Origin: a virus
Virus record (IMG/VR): IMGVR_UViG_3300025131_000187
Location: 1 to 35,877 of that record
DNA: 35,877 nt
Reading direction: 5' to 3' (one strand)
Positions within the stretch are counted from its first letter, which is position 1. Each line of letters starts with the position of its first letter. Below are positions 1 through 9,032 of the stretch, one piece after another. The notes beneath the pieces were generated by a model, which made no database searches, was not told where the DNA came from, and saw only the letters and a list, made by a program, of their open reading frames with translations. Both the position numbers and the translations under genes were made by a program.

Positions 1-1075
1 ATGAAATCAATCCTGTGTAATCTTTCATTATTCTTATACTTAATGCTGACGAGGTGTCTTTAGCACCAGAGGCACCAGCAGTTAAACTAAACACATGTAG
101 AACAGCATTTTTTTCAAGATCCTGTGTTGTAATTGCATATGGATGTGTTGTTGTTTTTGTAGTTGAATATACTTCCCATGCCGTACTACCTACTCCTGTA
201 ATTATATCAGGATCAGTTTCAGAAGAAACAGCATTTGCTGGATAGGTTGATCCATCACCAAAATCAATCATCCAATGGGTTGTGTTAGTCGAAGTAGTAA
301 CATCAAATGTTACATTATTAGTAGTTCCGCTACCTACAGATGTTTCATCAATATATGCTGGTGTTGTAGTATGTGAAGTAGGACTAACAGAACCAGTGGC
401 TTGATTATAAGAATATTTAAAAAGGGCCACAGGTGCAGGAGTATAAACTATTATGTAGCCTGTTCGTTTAAATGTTGCGTAACTGCCTGTAGTACCAGCT
501 ATAGCATTTGTGTTTCTTGCTGTTAAAGTAACATCAAACAAACCACCCGCAGTACCAGTATAAGCATATTGATAACTTGGGTTTGTTGTTGTAATAGTTC
601 CCCCATCACCAAAGTCCCATTCATATGAATTTGCATTATATCCAGTATAAACGTCAGAGTCTACAGTAAAAGTTGTTGTAAGTGTTGCCGGACCAGCTAC
701 GGTATTTGCTGTAAACTTAGCATGTCTTACATAATTTGTTTTATAAACATTATGTATTAATTCATTTATATTATCTACTACATCAGGTACTGTATCTGTT
801 GCTGATATACCAGTAACTGGAGTATGACTATCATATGCTTCGTCTTTACCTACTAATGCTCCGTCTCCCCAAGATCCATCTGTAGGCGTTCCTATTACTG
901 ATCCGCCTGCTACAGTTAACGCAGATCCATTCCAAAATAAAGTGCCACCTACATTATAAACTTTATCTGTAGTTGTACTAGGAGCAGAGCCTAAATCTTT
1001 CATTTCTAAATTTAAACCGCCAGATTCCGTTGTAATAAGTCCATCGCTATGTTTAATGAAAATTTTGGTTGACAA
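1..1075 (-). CDS. PKD-domain virion structural protein (partial, C-terminus beyond left end)
   Basis: This frame is open for 358 codons from a TTG at 1075-1073 to the left edge. An AAGGA ribosome site lies about 9 bases upstream, and the frame has a TAA at 1093-1091, so TTG is the best start. Two PKD-type beta-sandwich repeats are visible: one around residues 115-200 with WDFGDGG near 152-158, and one around 213-340 with IDFGDGS near 270-276. The first 100 residues resemble marine phage fibre proteins (FWNGSAL, then VVDNINELI). PKD domains usually mediate protein or polysaccharide binding at surfaces. The gene starts 11 bases after the subtilisin-like gene ends, so the two are probably translated together as tail-tip or fibre components. 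The exact role is unknown. Confidence 0.75.
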   Translation of the reverse strand, partial: MSTKIFIKHSDGLITTESGGLNLEMKDLGSAPSTTTDKVYNVGGTLFWNGSALTVAGGSVIGTPTDGSWGDGALVGKDEAYDSHTPVTGISATDTVPDVVDNINELIHNVYKTNYVRHAKFTANTVAGPATLTTTFTVDSDVYTGYNANSYEWDFGDGGTITTTNPSYQYAYTGTAGGLFDVTLTARNTNAIAGTTGSYATFKRTGYIIVYTPAPVALFKYSYNQATGSVSPTSHTTTPAYIDETSVGSGTTNNVTFDVTTSTNTTHWMIDFGDGSTYPANAVSSETDPDIITGVGSTAWEVYSTTKTTTHPYAITTQDLEKNAVLHVFSLTAGASGAKDTSSALSIRIMKDYTGLIS

Positions 1076-1085
1076 TTTAAATTCC

Positions 1086-3746
1086 TTATGTTATACTTAC
1101 AGTAATACCATCTGTTAATGAAATACCACCTGCTGATGAAACAACAGGTGTAGGTGTTGTTGATTCTAATACTGTCATTTGATATTTTTTAGTTTCAATT
1201 CCATATCCATTTGTAATTTGTACTGACCATTCATAACTTGCATTTTCTGTTAAGGATGGAGCAGTTCCTGTTAACATTCCGTTACTAGCATTTAATGTTA
1301 GTCCTGCCGGTAAAGAACCAGCAGTAACACTATATGTTTCAGTGAACGGCCGTTCACTATTATGTCCGGTTTCCATTGAACCAGATAAATCTACACTAAC
1401 AGATGCTCCTTCAGTAACCGCAGTTAAACCAAATGTTCCAGTTGTTGTGTTTCCTTCTGTCCATGTTGTTGTATATTCTTGATACGGTGTAAACAAATGT
1501 CTATTTGGAGTTGGGTAAATAAATACTCCTGGAGGACATACTCCTTGTTGATAAGTTGCGTTTACAGCTTCTGGCCAATATAATCCTGTTGATCCGCCGC
1601 TTTGGGTTTTTAATTCTAGATTATCTGTTTCCCAAATAACTCCTTCAGTATAATCATGTGTATCTGCTCCACTTTGCATTAGAGCAAGAAACTTGACACC
1701 AGTTCCGCCACCTATTTCTGCTGATGACGGAGATACCGCATTTCCGCTAATATCTAATAATGCAATATCAACCAAATCACCAGCAATATTAACTACTTTA
1801 TGCCATCCATTAAAACTATTCTCAGGTACTCCACCTATAAGGCCTCCTGTACCTACTACTCCGCGCAATTGAATATAATCACTTAATGTTATACCGTGGT
1901 TTGGTTGTAATGAGACTTGAGCAGTATTAGTTCCTGTACCAGGATGTGTTCCGGCGCCAGCGGCAGTTGTTATTGGATTTACTATTAAATCAACTTCAGT
2001 TTCTAAGTCGGTAATACCAGTACCATTTATATCTGTTGATGCTACAGATTTAAGCCAATCCTTAACTTCTAATGAGGTGGCTTCAGGATGTAATCCTACG
2101 TATTGTGCAACTAACCCTGCTGTAATTGGACAAGAAAAACTAGTACCACTTATACTGCTTATTGGCCAACTATTACCATTAGTAAAAGTGTTCCAATGTG
2201 GAACTTTAACATATCTTCCGGGAGCATTTATTGTATTTGCTCTCCCATAATTTGAAAAATATGCCATTGCTGTTGCATTATGTGCTTGGTGTTGTCGTCC
2301 TGAGGTAGGGGATATATTATTATTATATCCAGTGCCCCAAGATAAATTAGCCGAACCCGAACCTGTATTGTCTGTAGTTGCCCCTACTATAATAGGGAAT
2401 CCTTGGCCAGCATCAGGATTAGTAGTTTCACTAGGATATGCTAAACCAATAGTGCCAATATTATATTCTGTTTTTAACGGACCTCGAGTATTTCCATCAT
2501 TATCATCATACCCATTACCTGCAGAATTGACTACATGGACACCTACATGGGTTGCAGTTTTAAGAGCGTCTTCAATAATATCGCCTGATGCGGTTCCTGC
2601 TGTATCTACATTAATATATTTGGCTACTGTTGTTGGTATTCCGTGTCCTATACTAATATTGATAATCGAAGGTTTTTTATTTACTGTAGGATGGGTAGTC
2701 TTAACCGTAACTGCACCTGTACCCCCATATCCTGAATGATTACCACAATAATAATATAATGTTACTGCTGTACTTGATGTAACTACTATTTGTGTGTAGG
2801 CTCCCGATAATCCTGGAGTTCCGCTATAGGTTACGTTTCCGCCGTCTAGATATTCAGCACCACCACCGTGTGTTCCGTCAGGTGTTGTAGAAAACTTTAA
2901 AGGATGTCCTAACATAGTAGAGTCGGATGTATCAAATTTATAAGTCATGCCAGGAAATAAATTAAATGATTTAGATAAAACATCATTAATATAATATTTG
3001 CTACTGGCTATCCTCACATACATTGTTGCGGTTGCTGTTTTTGCATTGTGATGTGATACAACTCCATCAATAGCGGCGGCAATTGTAGTACCTGATCCAG
3101 ATCCAGAAGAGTTTAATACTTTTAAAGCATAAAATTGAACGCCTTTAGCAACACCAGGACCATACCCACCACCTTGACTATTATCATGTCGTCCGCCTAC
3201 ACATAAAGAACAATAAGTTCCGTGACTATGATCATCGTTATTATTTGAAAATCCATAATTTGTAGGATCATAATGGCCTGTAGGCATTTCAAAAGATCTA
3301 GTAGCATCACCTAAATGTAAATGACTATGATTAATACCAGTATCTATAACATAAACATCAACGTTAGTTCCATCTTCATCATAAACATAATTATGATAAT
3401 TTGTAGTTGTTAAATCTCTTTTTTGAATTTGCTCTAGTTGCCAGTAATAATTTGCACCATATGATGTAGATTGGGTTGTATAGTTTGCCTCAATTGTTTC
3501 TGTAGGAATTTCGGATTGATCTCCTGCCGGACCTTCTTCTTCAACAGAATAAAATGTTGCTTTATATTCAATATCTTCATGATAATATTTTAATTTATTT
3601 TCAATATTTGTTAAAACAGGATCATCGTCTTCACATTCCCACGACAAAATTTTAATATTAGAAAAATAGTTTGCATTTTGCAAATCAAATTCTGTAATTA
3701 AATCATCGTCTGCAAATTCATCTTTTACTTTGCCTACATAAATCAT
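1086..3746 (-). CDS. Subtilisin-like serine protease (peptidase S8) of the tail-fibre cluster, with a cupredoxin-like insertion
   Basis: The protein has 886 residues. The S8 catalytic triad is intact: D135 in VIDTGI, H175 in HSHGTY and S536 in SGTSFSCP, with oxyanion Asn N411 in NSAGN. Between His and Asn, where subtilisin has a short link before INISIG (361-366), about 110 residues are inserted (roughly 240-350). The insert reads like a cupredoxin-type beta-barrel: FDTSD, GHPLKF, then YYYCGNHSGYGG. Residues 600-720 are of unknown fold. Residues 800-860 (LPAGLTLNASNGMLTGTAP) match a putative-Ig (He_PIG) domain. There is no signal peptide. The start overlaps the previous stop as ATGA. The neighbours are fibre genes, so I infer a virion-borne protease that may act on host surface proteins or mature a fibre. 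Confidence 0.9.
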   Translation of the reverse strand: MIYVGKVKDEFADDDLITEFDLQNANYFSNIKILSWECEDDDPVLTNIENKLKYYHEDIEYKATFYSVEEEGPAGDQSEIPTETIEANYTTQSTSYGANYYWQLEQIQKRDLTTTNYHNYVYDEDGTNVDVYVIDTGINHSHLHLGDATRSFEMPTGHYDPTNYGFSNNNDDHSHGTYCSLCVGGRHDNSQGGGYGPGVAKGVQFYALKVLNSSGSGSGTTIAAAIDGVVSHHNAKTATATMYVRIASSKYYINDVLSKSFNLFPGMTYKFDTSDSTMLGHPLKFSTTPDGTHGGGAEYLDGGNVTYSGTPGLSGAYTQIVVTSSTAVTLYYYCGNHSGYGGTGAVTVKTTHPTVNKKPSIINISIGHGIPTTVAKYINVDTAGTASGDIIEDALKTATHVGVHVVNSAGNGYDDNDGNTRGPLKTEYNIGTIGLAYPSETTNPDAGQGFPIIVGATTDNTGSGSANLSWGTGYNNNISPTSGRQHQAHNATAMAYFSNYGRANTINAPGRYVKVPHWNTFTNGNSWPISSISGTSFSCPITAGLVAQYVGLHPEATSLEVKDWLKSVASTDINGTGITDLETEVDLIVNPITTAAGAGTHPGTGTNTAQVSLQPNHGITLSDYIQLRGVVGTGGLIGGVPENSFNGWHKVVNIAGDLVDIALLDISGNAVSPSSAEIGGGTGVKFLALMQSGADTHDYTEGVIWETDNLELKTQSGGSTGLYWPEAVNATYQQGVCPPGVFIYPTPNRHLFTPYQEYTTTWTEGNTTTGTFGLTAVTEGASVSVDLSGSMETGHNSERPFTETYSVTAGSLPAGLTLNASNGMLTGTAPSLTENASYEWSVQITNGYGIETKKYQMTVLESTTPTPVVSSAGGISLTDGITVSIT

Positions 3747-4219
3747 CCTATCACCTGTACTGTTTTACAATGTCCTACCCAACGAATATTATCAGTTCCT
3801 ACACCTGTTACTTTTATAATTAAAGCATCATTTGTATTGTCTGCTTCAACTGTTGTGTCATATGTTGAATCATTAGCAAATTCTTCTTTTTGTATAGATC
3901 CTGCAACGGCAGTTGTACCTGCATTGTTATCTATAGCACCAGTAAATCTCCAACATGCAGATGCATCTTGGTCTGTTCGACGAGCAACAATATCAACTTC
4001 AAAAAACCAAGTTGAATCTGTTATAAGATTCATTCTAGAATTAGAGTTATTACCTACAAAAATTTCTGTTTCTGTAGCATTTGTTGTAACACCTCGTAAT
4101 ATAAAATGTCGTACTGTTGCATCGCTGTCAGAGGCAAAATTCCCGTCGCTCTGTACAAAATTAACACCAATCGGATCTCCAAATCGAATGGTTTTGCCTT
4201 TTTTAACAAAGGTAGCCAT
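3743..4219 (-). CDS. Tail-fibre accessory protein, paralogue of the C-terminal domain of the 7245-8702 protein
   Basis: This is a 158-residue protein of predicted beta structure. It aligns by eye with the C-terminal part of the 485-residue fibre protein at 7245-8702. The shared landmarks, in the same order, are a V/L-x-G-x-VTTNxTETEIFVG-like strand, a SARRTG/VARRTD turn, a NDAG/NNAGTT turn, a YDxxxxADxTNDxLxI segment and a closing beta strand. It follows the 111-residue gene by three bases and overlaps the protease start, so it belongs to one translationally linked run. The likely role is a virion decoration or fibre module, with no enzyme motif visible. The function is inferred only from position and paralogy. 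Confidence 0.7.
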   Translation of the reverse strand: MATFVKKGKTIRFGDPIGVNFVQSDGNFASDSDATVRHFILRGVTTNATETEIFVGNNSNSRMNLITDSTWFFEVDIVARRTDQDASACWRFTGAIDNNAGTTAVAGSIQKEEFANDSTYDTTVEADNTNDALIIKVTGVGTDNIRWVGHCKTVQVIG

Positions 4220-4222
4220 TTA

Positions 4223-4558
4223 TTAAATCTCCGTATACGATAAAACTGCTTGGATATTTCCGCCACTGCTTACTGCAATTATGCTATCATTTTCATCTAT
4301 TAGTAATTTTTCAGCATTAAAGGTAAATGTATCACCTCCGTCTATAGATAAATCTTTTATTAAAAAATTTTTATCATCTGCTGATGTTTCTGCTAATGCT
4401 GATGCGTCTGGATAAGCATAAACGGATAGCGTTTCTGCCAAAGCACTTGAATTTGTAAAAAACATTACAACTACTGCATAAGTTTTTCCTGAAGGAATTG
4501 GTCCTAACAGAAGTGTTCCGGTTGAAGTTGTTGCAACTGTAGTGTTTGATAAAGCCAT
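4223..4558 (-). CDS. Small beta-rich virion accessory protein, paralogue of the 8702-9031 product
   Basis: This is a 111-residue protein. Like the 109-residue protein at 8702-9031, it has a first strand ending near a tropism-like turn, a central hydrophobic strand (YAVVVMFFTNSS versus AVIHGLFMANTH), a strand carrying KxLxxxDLSI/NAVPIP, and a C-terminal DSIIAVSSGGNIQAVLSYTE or DKLFVQASTTDCEITASILE. I know such small proteins from marine T4-like and other phages beside fibre genes, without a firm function. A late promoter at 4583-4590 and an AGGATTAAG ribosome site precede it. It therefore begins its own late transcription unit with the 158-residue protein, the protease and the PKD protein. Confidence 0.7.
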   Translation of the reverse strand: MALSNTTVATTSTGTLLLGPIPSGKTYAVVVMFFTNSSALAETLSVYAYPDASALAETSADDKNFLIKDLSIDGGDTFTFNAEKLLIDENDSIIAVSSGGNIQAVLSYTEI

Positions 4559-4582
4559 AGTTCTTAATCCTGATATTATATG

Positions 4583-4590
4583 TATTTATT
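4583..4590 (-). promoter_or_regulatory. T4-type late promoter (AATAAATA)
   Basis: On the minus strand this octamer reads AATAAATA, one base from the T4 late consensus TATAAATA. It sits 25 bases upstream of the ATG at 4558 in a short intergenic gap, which is the expected position for gp55-directed transcription of the protease/PKD sub-operon. Confidence 0.55.
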
Positions 4591-4608
4591 AGTATTAAGA
4601 ATTAACTA

Positions 4609-5535
4609 TTATAGGATGAGACCAAAGATAAATGCTTTCTTGTCTACATATTTTTTTCTAGCGGCATAATTATCATCAGTAGGATCTGAAGGTAATAAAG
4701 TTAATGCGCCAGTCATTGTTCCGCCTGTTCTAGAAAGTAAACTATTTACTCCACTTCCTGTAAGATTACCGACTGCATCAGTTGATAATATGCAACCTTG
4801 ACCATTAGTAACTTGTTCGTCTGTACCGAGAACAACACTAAGTACTTGCAATGCTGTGAATGATGCCGGTTTTTTAATTGACATTCCACCCAACTTAATA
4901 GTTGAACCAGAAACATGTAAAGATTTCCATTGTTTATCAGCAGATCCAAGATCATATGTTGCATCAGCACTAGGAACAAAATCTGCATTTAATTCTATAA
5001 CATCATCATCTTCACGCCATTGAAGATTTATGTTGTCTTCTGTTCCTCTATCTATCTGGATTCCTGCTATTGCACTTCCAGTAACTCCAGCGCCTGTTTC
5101 ACCTTTGTTAATAGTAATAATTTTATCTTCAACATCTAAAGTTGCTGTACTTAAGGTTGTTGTATCACCTTGAACAACTAAATCACCTGAAACAGTTAAA
5201 TGTCCTGGGGTTATTAAATCGCCTGTAAGTTTTGCTGAAGAAACACTACCATCTTCTGGGCTTTTAATTTCTAGAGGATGAGATAAATGTAAGGCATTTA
5301 TTACTGTACCAACTCCGGGTTCATTACTATTAGTAAATAGTAAATTACCAGATGCTGTTAATGCATAATGAGTAGTTGGATGTTTAATGACTCCGTCAAT
5401 ATAAACCAATAATTCTCGTACAGATAATGGTTTAGGAAGAGATAATGTAAACGGGCCTGTTGTTGCATCCCCTGTAAACACATCTAATGTAAACGGCGCT
5501 TGGTTTCTTGTTAAATTATAACCTAAATACGACAC
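4609..5535 (-). CDS. Tail fibre protein with shared MSYLG-type N-terminal anchor domain
   Basis: The protein has 308 residues with a GTG start (5535-5533). The GTG overlaps the preceding TAG in TAGTG and has AGGAG about 8 bases upstream. Residues 1-95 form a domain shared with the 485-residue fibre protein: MSYLG, then V-x-IDGVxxxPTT and a late hydrophobic strand. That domain probably attaches the fibre to the baseplate. The middle contains DVEDKIITINKG and ADATYDLGSADKQWKSL, sequences common in phage fibre shafts. The C-terminus has GTMTGALTLLPSDPTDD followed by AARKKYVD, a phage tail-fibre repeat. It ends in a short hydrophobic tail. I infer receptor binding or fibre assembly; no receptor can be deduced. 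Confidence 0.8.
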   Translation of the reverse strand: MSYLGYNLTRNQAPFTLDVFTGDATTGPFTLSLPKPLSVRELLVYIDGVIKHPTTHYALTASGNLLFTNSNEPGVGTVINALHLSHPLEIKSPEDGSVSSAKLTGDLITPGHLTVSGDLVVQGDTTTLSTATLDVEDKIITINKGETGAGVTGSAIAGIQIDRGTEDNINLQWREDDDVIELNADFVPSADATYDLGSADKQWKSLHVSGSTIKLGGMSIKKPASFTALQVLSVVLGTDEQVTNGQGCILSTDAVGNLTGSGVNSLLSRTGGTMTGALTLLPSDPTDDNYAARKKYVDKKAFIFGLIL

Positions 5536-6029
5536 TACTTAACTCCTACTACAATTTCTATAACACCAAAATATCCGGTGTCTTTACTTTCTAATGCCCT
5601 GCCTATTACTGCTCGATCACTTGAGGGATTAACACGAGCAGATTCTGCCTGGGCATGTCCTGGTTCTTCTGCGCTAACCAATCTGTCCCCTTTGTGTATT
5701 ATACCAACTACTTTGCATTTAATTCTGCCCGCTAATGCTACAAAAGGATGTGTTCTATCATTTCCTGCACCAGTATTCATTTCAAATGCTGGTGTTGCTG
5801 ATATAACACCAAACACATTTTTATCATTTGGTGTTATCGTCTGCGTAATTTCTTTTTCTCCACCTAATGAAACTACAGTACCTAAATCATATATTGAATC
5901 TGCTTCATATCTTTCTGCTAAATCAGCATATATTGATTTAGTTGTTAAATTTCCTTCAGTTGACTTTAACAAGTCATCTGGTACTGTCAAATAACACAAA
6001 ACATACTGATATCCAGGGGGTGAAGCCAT
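5535..6029 (-). CDS. Fibre-associated protein with Peptidase_G2/intramolecular-chaperone-like domain
   Basis: The protein has 164 residues. The segment from residue 34 onward (ADLAERYEAD, GTVVSLGGEKEIT, VFGVIS, then FVALAGRIKCKV and a late KGD) follows the pattern I associate with the C-terminal auto-processing chaperone domain of phage spike and fibre proteins (Peptidase_G2-like). Here it forms a stand-alone gene with a short N-terminus. In the family this domain helps fibres trimerise and may then be cleaved off. Whether the catalytic residues are kept cannot be judged without an alignment. It lies 12 bases after the 396-residue fibre gene and overlaps the 308-residue fibre start by one base, consistent with acting on a neighbouring fibre. 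Confidence 0.6.
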   Translation of the reverse strand: MASPPGYQYVLCYLTVPDDLLKSTEGNLTTKSIYADLAERYEADSIYDLGTVVSLGGEKEITQTITPNDKNVFGVISATPAFEMNTGAGNDRTHPFVALAGRIKCKVVGIIHKGDRLVSAEEPGHAQAESARVNPSSDRAVIGRALESKDTGYFGVIEIVVGVK

Positions 6030-6041
6030 TATTATATCCTA

Positions 6042-7232
6042 TTAATGTAGATCAACCCATATACTATTAGCTCTACCTTGAAATTTATTAGTAGATGTAT
6101 TATAAACAACCATTCCGTCAACATTTGTACTAATAGCATCTCGCTGGGTAGTAGTTAATCGAGGTAAAACCATTCCGCCTGTTATTGTTGTTGCAGTAAT
6201 ACTACCACTAGTTGCAGAAATTTCAACTCCTGTATTACTTGATAACGTTGGTGTTCCTGCCGCTGTTGTTGCAAATGAACCTGCTGTTACTACATCAGTT
6301 GTTTTATTATATGTAAATCCTGCATCGCCACCAAATGTTGATCCACCATCATTAAACTGAACTTGTGTATCTATTCCTCCTGGAGCTCCACCTGCAGAAG
6401 CTGAATTAACCCAAGCACTACCGTTATATGTTAAAACTTCAGTATTTGCTGGATTTGTTATCGTTGTATCAGTTAACGCCGCTAATGTTGACGACCCGCC
6501 ACCTGATATAGTTGTAAAACTTAAAGTACCACTACCATTAGTAATAAGAGCATCACCTGCTGTTCCGTCTGTTATTGGTAATGTATATGTTAAACTTGTG
6601 CCTACTGTTCCCGCTTTTAATCCAATATAATTAGATCCATCGTCGGTATCTTCAAAAAATCTTACTTCACCAGGTTGTGTACTATTACCTGAAAAATTTA
6701 CAACACCAGTACCGTGTGGATCTAATACAACATTACCATTTGTTGCCGAAGTTATTGAATTACTATTTACATCTAAGTTACCACCAAGTTGTGGTGTTGC
6801 GTCACTACTTAATTCAGTTGCCGCAGATATTTTTATAGCATGATTTGCTACATTAGACCCAATAGTTACATTAGTTCCGCCAACTAAAAGCATAGCCTGA
6901 ATTGGACTTGCTGATGTAATATCTGCTGGATTATTGGCTTCGTCCCACGTATAGCTTGGATCGGTGTTTGTTGGTGATATTGTTTGGTAAGTAGAACCAA
7001 GACTTGACCATGAAAGGGCACTTCCTGAAGTAGTTAAAACTTGATTTGCAGTTCCATAATCTGTCGGAGTATCAGTTAAATTTTTAAAAATTACTTCTGA
7101 TCCTCCTGCCGTACTTCCGTCGTGAACAACCAACGATTTATTTTCTGTATTAACAGTTACTTCGCCTGCGACACCTGTAAATGTACTATGTTCGTTTGTA
7201 GTACCGCGTCGAAATTGAACTCTAATTGCCAT
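6042..7232 (-). CDS. Tail fibre protein with Mtd-like N-terminal domain
   Basis: The protein has 396 residues. The N-terminus (VQFRRGTTNEHSTF, GEVTVNTENKSLVVHDG near residues 5-41) matches the receptor-binding-protein N-terminal fold seen in Mtd and many marine phage fibres. The middle is low-complexity, rich in Thr, Ser, Asn and Gly, typical of beta-strand shafts, with repeated LTDT and ITNG-like turns. The C-terminus (LPRLTTTQRDAI, DGMVVYNTSTNKFQGR, NSIWVDL) is the common fibre end motif that also occurs near the N-terminus of the 9033-10112 protein. The start has a TAAGGAGAA-type ribosome site. It is an adsorption structure; its target is unknown. Confidence 0.8.
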   Translation of the reverse strand: MAIRVQFRRGTTNEHSTFTGVAGEVTVNTENKSLVVHDGSTAGGSEVIFKNLTDTPTDYGTANQVLTTSGSALSWSSLGSTYQTISPTNTDPSYTWDEANNPADITSASPIQAMLLVGGTNVTIGSNVANHAIKISAATELSSDATPQLGGNLDVNSNSITSATNGNVVLDPHGTGVVNFSGNSTQPGEVRFFEDTDDGSNYIGLKAGTVGTSLTYTLPITDGTAGDALITNGSGTLSFTTISGGGSSTLAALTDTTITNPANTEVLTYNGSAWVNSASAGGAPGGIDTQVQFNDGGSTFGGDAGFTYNKTTDVVTAGSFATTAAGTPTLSSNTGVEISATSGSITATTITGGMVLPRLTTTQRDAISTNVDGMVVYNTSTNKFQGRANSIWVDLH

Positions 7233-7244
7233 TTAAATTTCTCC

Positions 7245-8702
7245 TTATATAGAACCAAAATCATCTGATTCGACAATATTACTATCTGTTATAGCACCTG
7301 CATCATTGCCTGATGTGTGTATTGATGAATTTTGAGTGCTTGATTCTGTTACTAAACCTCTATCTTCTGAGGCAGTTACAACAGTTGCAGAAGTTGCTAT
7401 TGTTAAATTAGCAGTAACAAAAAAACTTGCTTCTTCACCAGTTGGAACTTTTGCTTCTATTTTTAAACTATCATTTGTATCGTCTGCTGTTATTTGTATG
7501 TCATAATTTGTATCAGCATATATTGCTGTTTTTGAAACTGTGCCATTTAATGCTGTAACACCAGCATCATTGCTTATCATTGCAGTTGCTTCCCAACCAC
7601 CATACTTATATGTAGAAGAACCAGTACGTCTTGCTGATGCCATAATGCGAACTGTTACTGTACTGTTTTCAGGTATAGATATTCTAGTATTTGTAACTCC
7701 GCCAACAAATATTTCTGTAAATGTATTAGTAGTAACAGCACCTAACAACCAATATTCTTTTGTATTTCCTTCGGGGATTGTAGTTGATCCTTCACCTTTT
7801 GTTAATATACCTGCTGTTATTTTTTTGTAAGAACTACCATCATGCAACAATACCACATCAGAATTAGTAACACTTGTTACTTCTGTTTTTCCTGTTACAA
7901 AACTATCTTGAACAGTTACCGCACCAGTAGATGACATATCAACATCACCGGATATATCCACAAATTCAATTGCATTAGTTATAGAATTTACTTTTATTAT
8001 GTAATTAGGATTATTAGCATATGAATTAGGAGTGTCTGCTAGTGCTAAGAATGCACTTAATCCACCTCCACTACCGCCGCCAGTACTAGTAAATGTTATA
8101 GTATCATTACTTGTATCGGTAGTAATAGCCATACCTGCGCCAGCATGTAATGTTAATGTATCATTTATAATATCAGCAGTAAGAGACGACTGGTTTGCAG
8201 TACCTGTTATTGCAAGATTTCTCCAAGTATTTTGTGTTGAACCTCCAGATCCAGAACTGGTTATTGTAATTGTATCAGCATATGTATTACCATCATCTAA
8301 CGAAATTCCTGTTCCTGCTTTTAGTTTTTTAAATTCTAAATCATTTCCATCTTTTGTTTTAAAAATACCTATACCTGTAGCATCTCCAACATTTACTCCA
8401 GTACCTACTAAGCCTTGAGGAGGAAGTTTAGATCTATATACCACTAATGCTTTTTCACCGGAATTTAATGCTGTAGTGAATGATATATTTGGAACATTAG
8501 CATCTATAGTAAAATCAGTTGTTGGGACTTGTGTAACACCATCGATTGAAACGTCAATACTGTTTACTCCAGTTGGTGTTGAGTTAAGAGTATAAACAAA
8601 TGCTCCAGAACCTGTTATTGTTTGTGCAGAATATTCAGGTATGCTATAAACATCTGCCCACGCTACTCTTGTTTGTATATCACTAGGACCTAAATAAGAC
8701 AT
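7245..8702 (-). CDS. Long tail fibre protein with MSYLG anchor and paralogous C-terminal domain
   Basis: The protein has 485 residues. Residues 1-95 resemble the anchor domain of the 308-residue fibre (MSYLG, then a strand with IDGVTQVPTTDF and a YRSKLPP end). The middle (TGISLDDGNTYADTITI, then GMAITTDTSNDTITF) shows repeated beta-shaft elements. Residues 310-440 contain the domain that also occurs as the separate 158-residue gene at 3743-4219. The start overlaps the stop of the 109-residue gene as TAATG, so translation is coupled. The combination suggests a modular fibre assembled by domain shuffling. No enzymatic motif is visible. Confidence 0.8.
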   Translation of the reverse strand: MSYLGPSDIQTRVAWADVYSIPEYSAQTITGSGAFVYTLNSTPTGVNSIDVSIDGVTQVPTTDFTIDANVPNISFTTALNSGEKALVVYRSKLPPQGLVGTGVNVGDATGIGIFKTKDGNDLEFKKLKAGTGISLDDGNTYADTITITSSGSGGSTQNTWRNLAITGTANQSSLTADIINDTLTLHAGAGMAITTDTSNDTITFTSTGGGSGGGLSAFLALADTPNSYANNPNYIIKVNSITNAIEFVDISGDVDMSSTGAVTVQDSFVTGKTEVTSVTNSDVVLLHDGSSYKKITAGILTKGEGSTTIPEGNTKEYWLLGAVTTNTFTEIFVGGVTNTRISIPENSTVTVRIMASARRTGSSTYKYGGWEATAMISNDAGVTALNGTVSKTAIYADTNYDIQITADDTNDSLKIEAKVPTGEEASFFVTANLTIATSATVVTASEDRGLVTESSTQNSSIHTSGNDAGAITDSNIVESDDFGSI

Positions 8703-9031
8703 TATGTTAATTCCAAAATACTTGCTGTAATTTCACAATCAGTTGTTGATGCTTGAACAAACAATTTATCACCTGTTTCTAAGTTAACAGGTTTATCCAT
8801 TGATAGTGTTGTGTTTGGTGGTATCGGCACCGCATTTAATATTTTTGTTTCGGCATTTGAATTACTACTATCTACTAATTTTAATGTTATATTTACATTA
8901 GATGAAGCATGTGTATTTGCCATAAAAAGACCATGTATAACCGCCGAAGTGCTACCTGGTGCTGTATACAATGTTTGATCTGTATTAGCAGTTCCAATTG
9001 TTGCTGTTTTATTTTTAAAACTACTTGCCAT
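8702..9031 (-). CDS. Small beta-rich virion accessory protein
   Basis: The protein has 109 residues and resembles a family of short phage structural proteins with the pattern TxYTAPxGxxAVIxxLFxAN, then KxLxxVPIPxxxTL and LExGDKLxVQAS. The same pattern occurs in the 111-residue protein at 4223-4558. It lies between two fibre genes, with two bases to the upstream gene and a one-base overlap downstream. I infer a virion accessory or fibre-joining protein. Function is not established from sequence. Confidence 0.7.
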   Translation of the reverse strand: MASSFKNKTATIGTANTDQTLYTAPGSTSAVIHGLFMANTHASSNVNITLKLVDSSNSNAETKILNAVPIPPNTTLSMDKPVNLETGDKLFVQASTTDCEITASILELT

Positions 9032-9032
9032 T

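Noticed and set aside
2332-2739. Plus-strand open frame of 135 codons within the protease gene
   Set aside because: It is antisense to the S8 core that contains conserved motifs; no ribosome site or homology is apparent.
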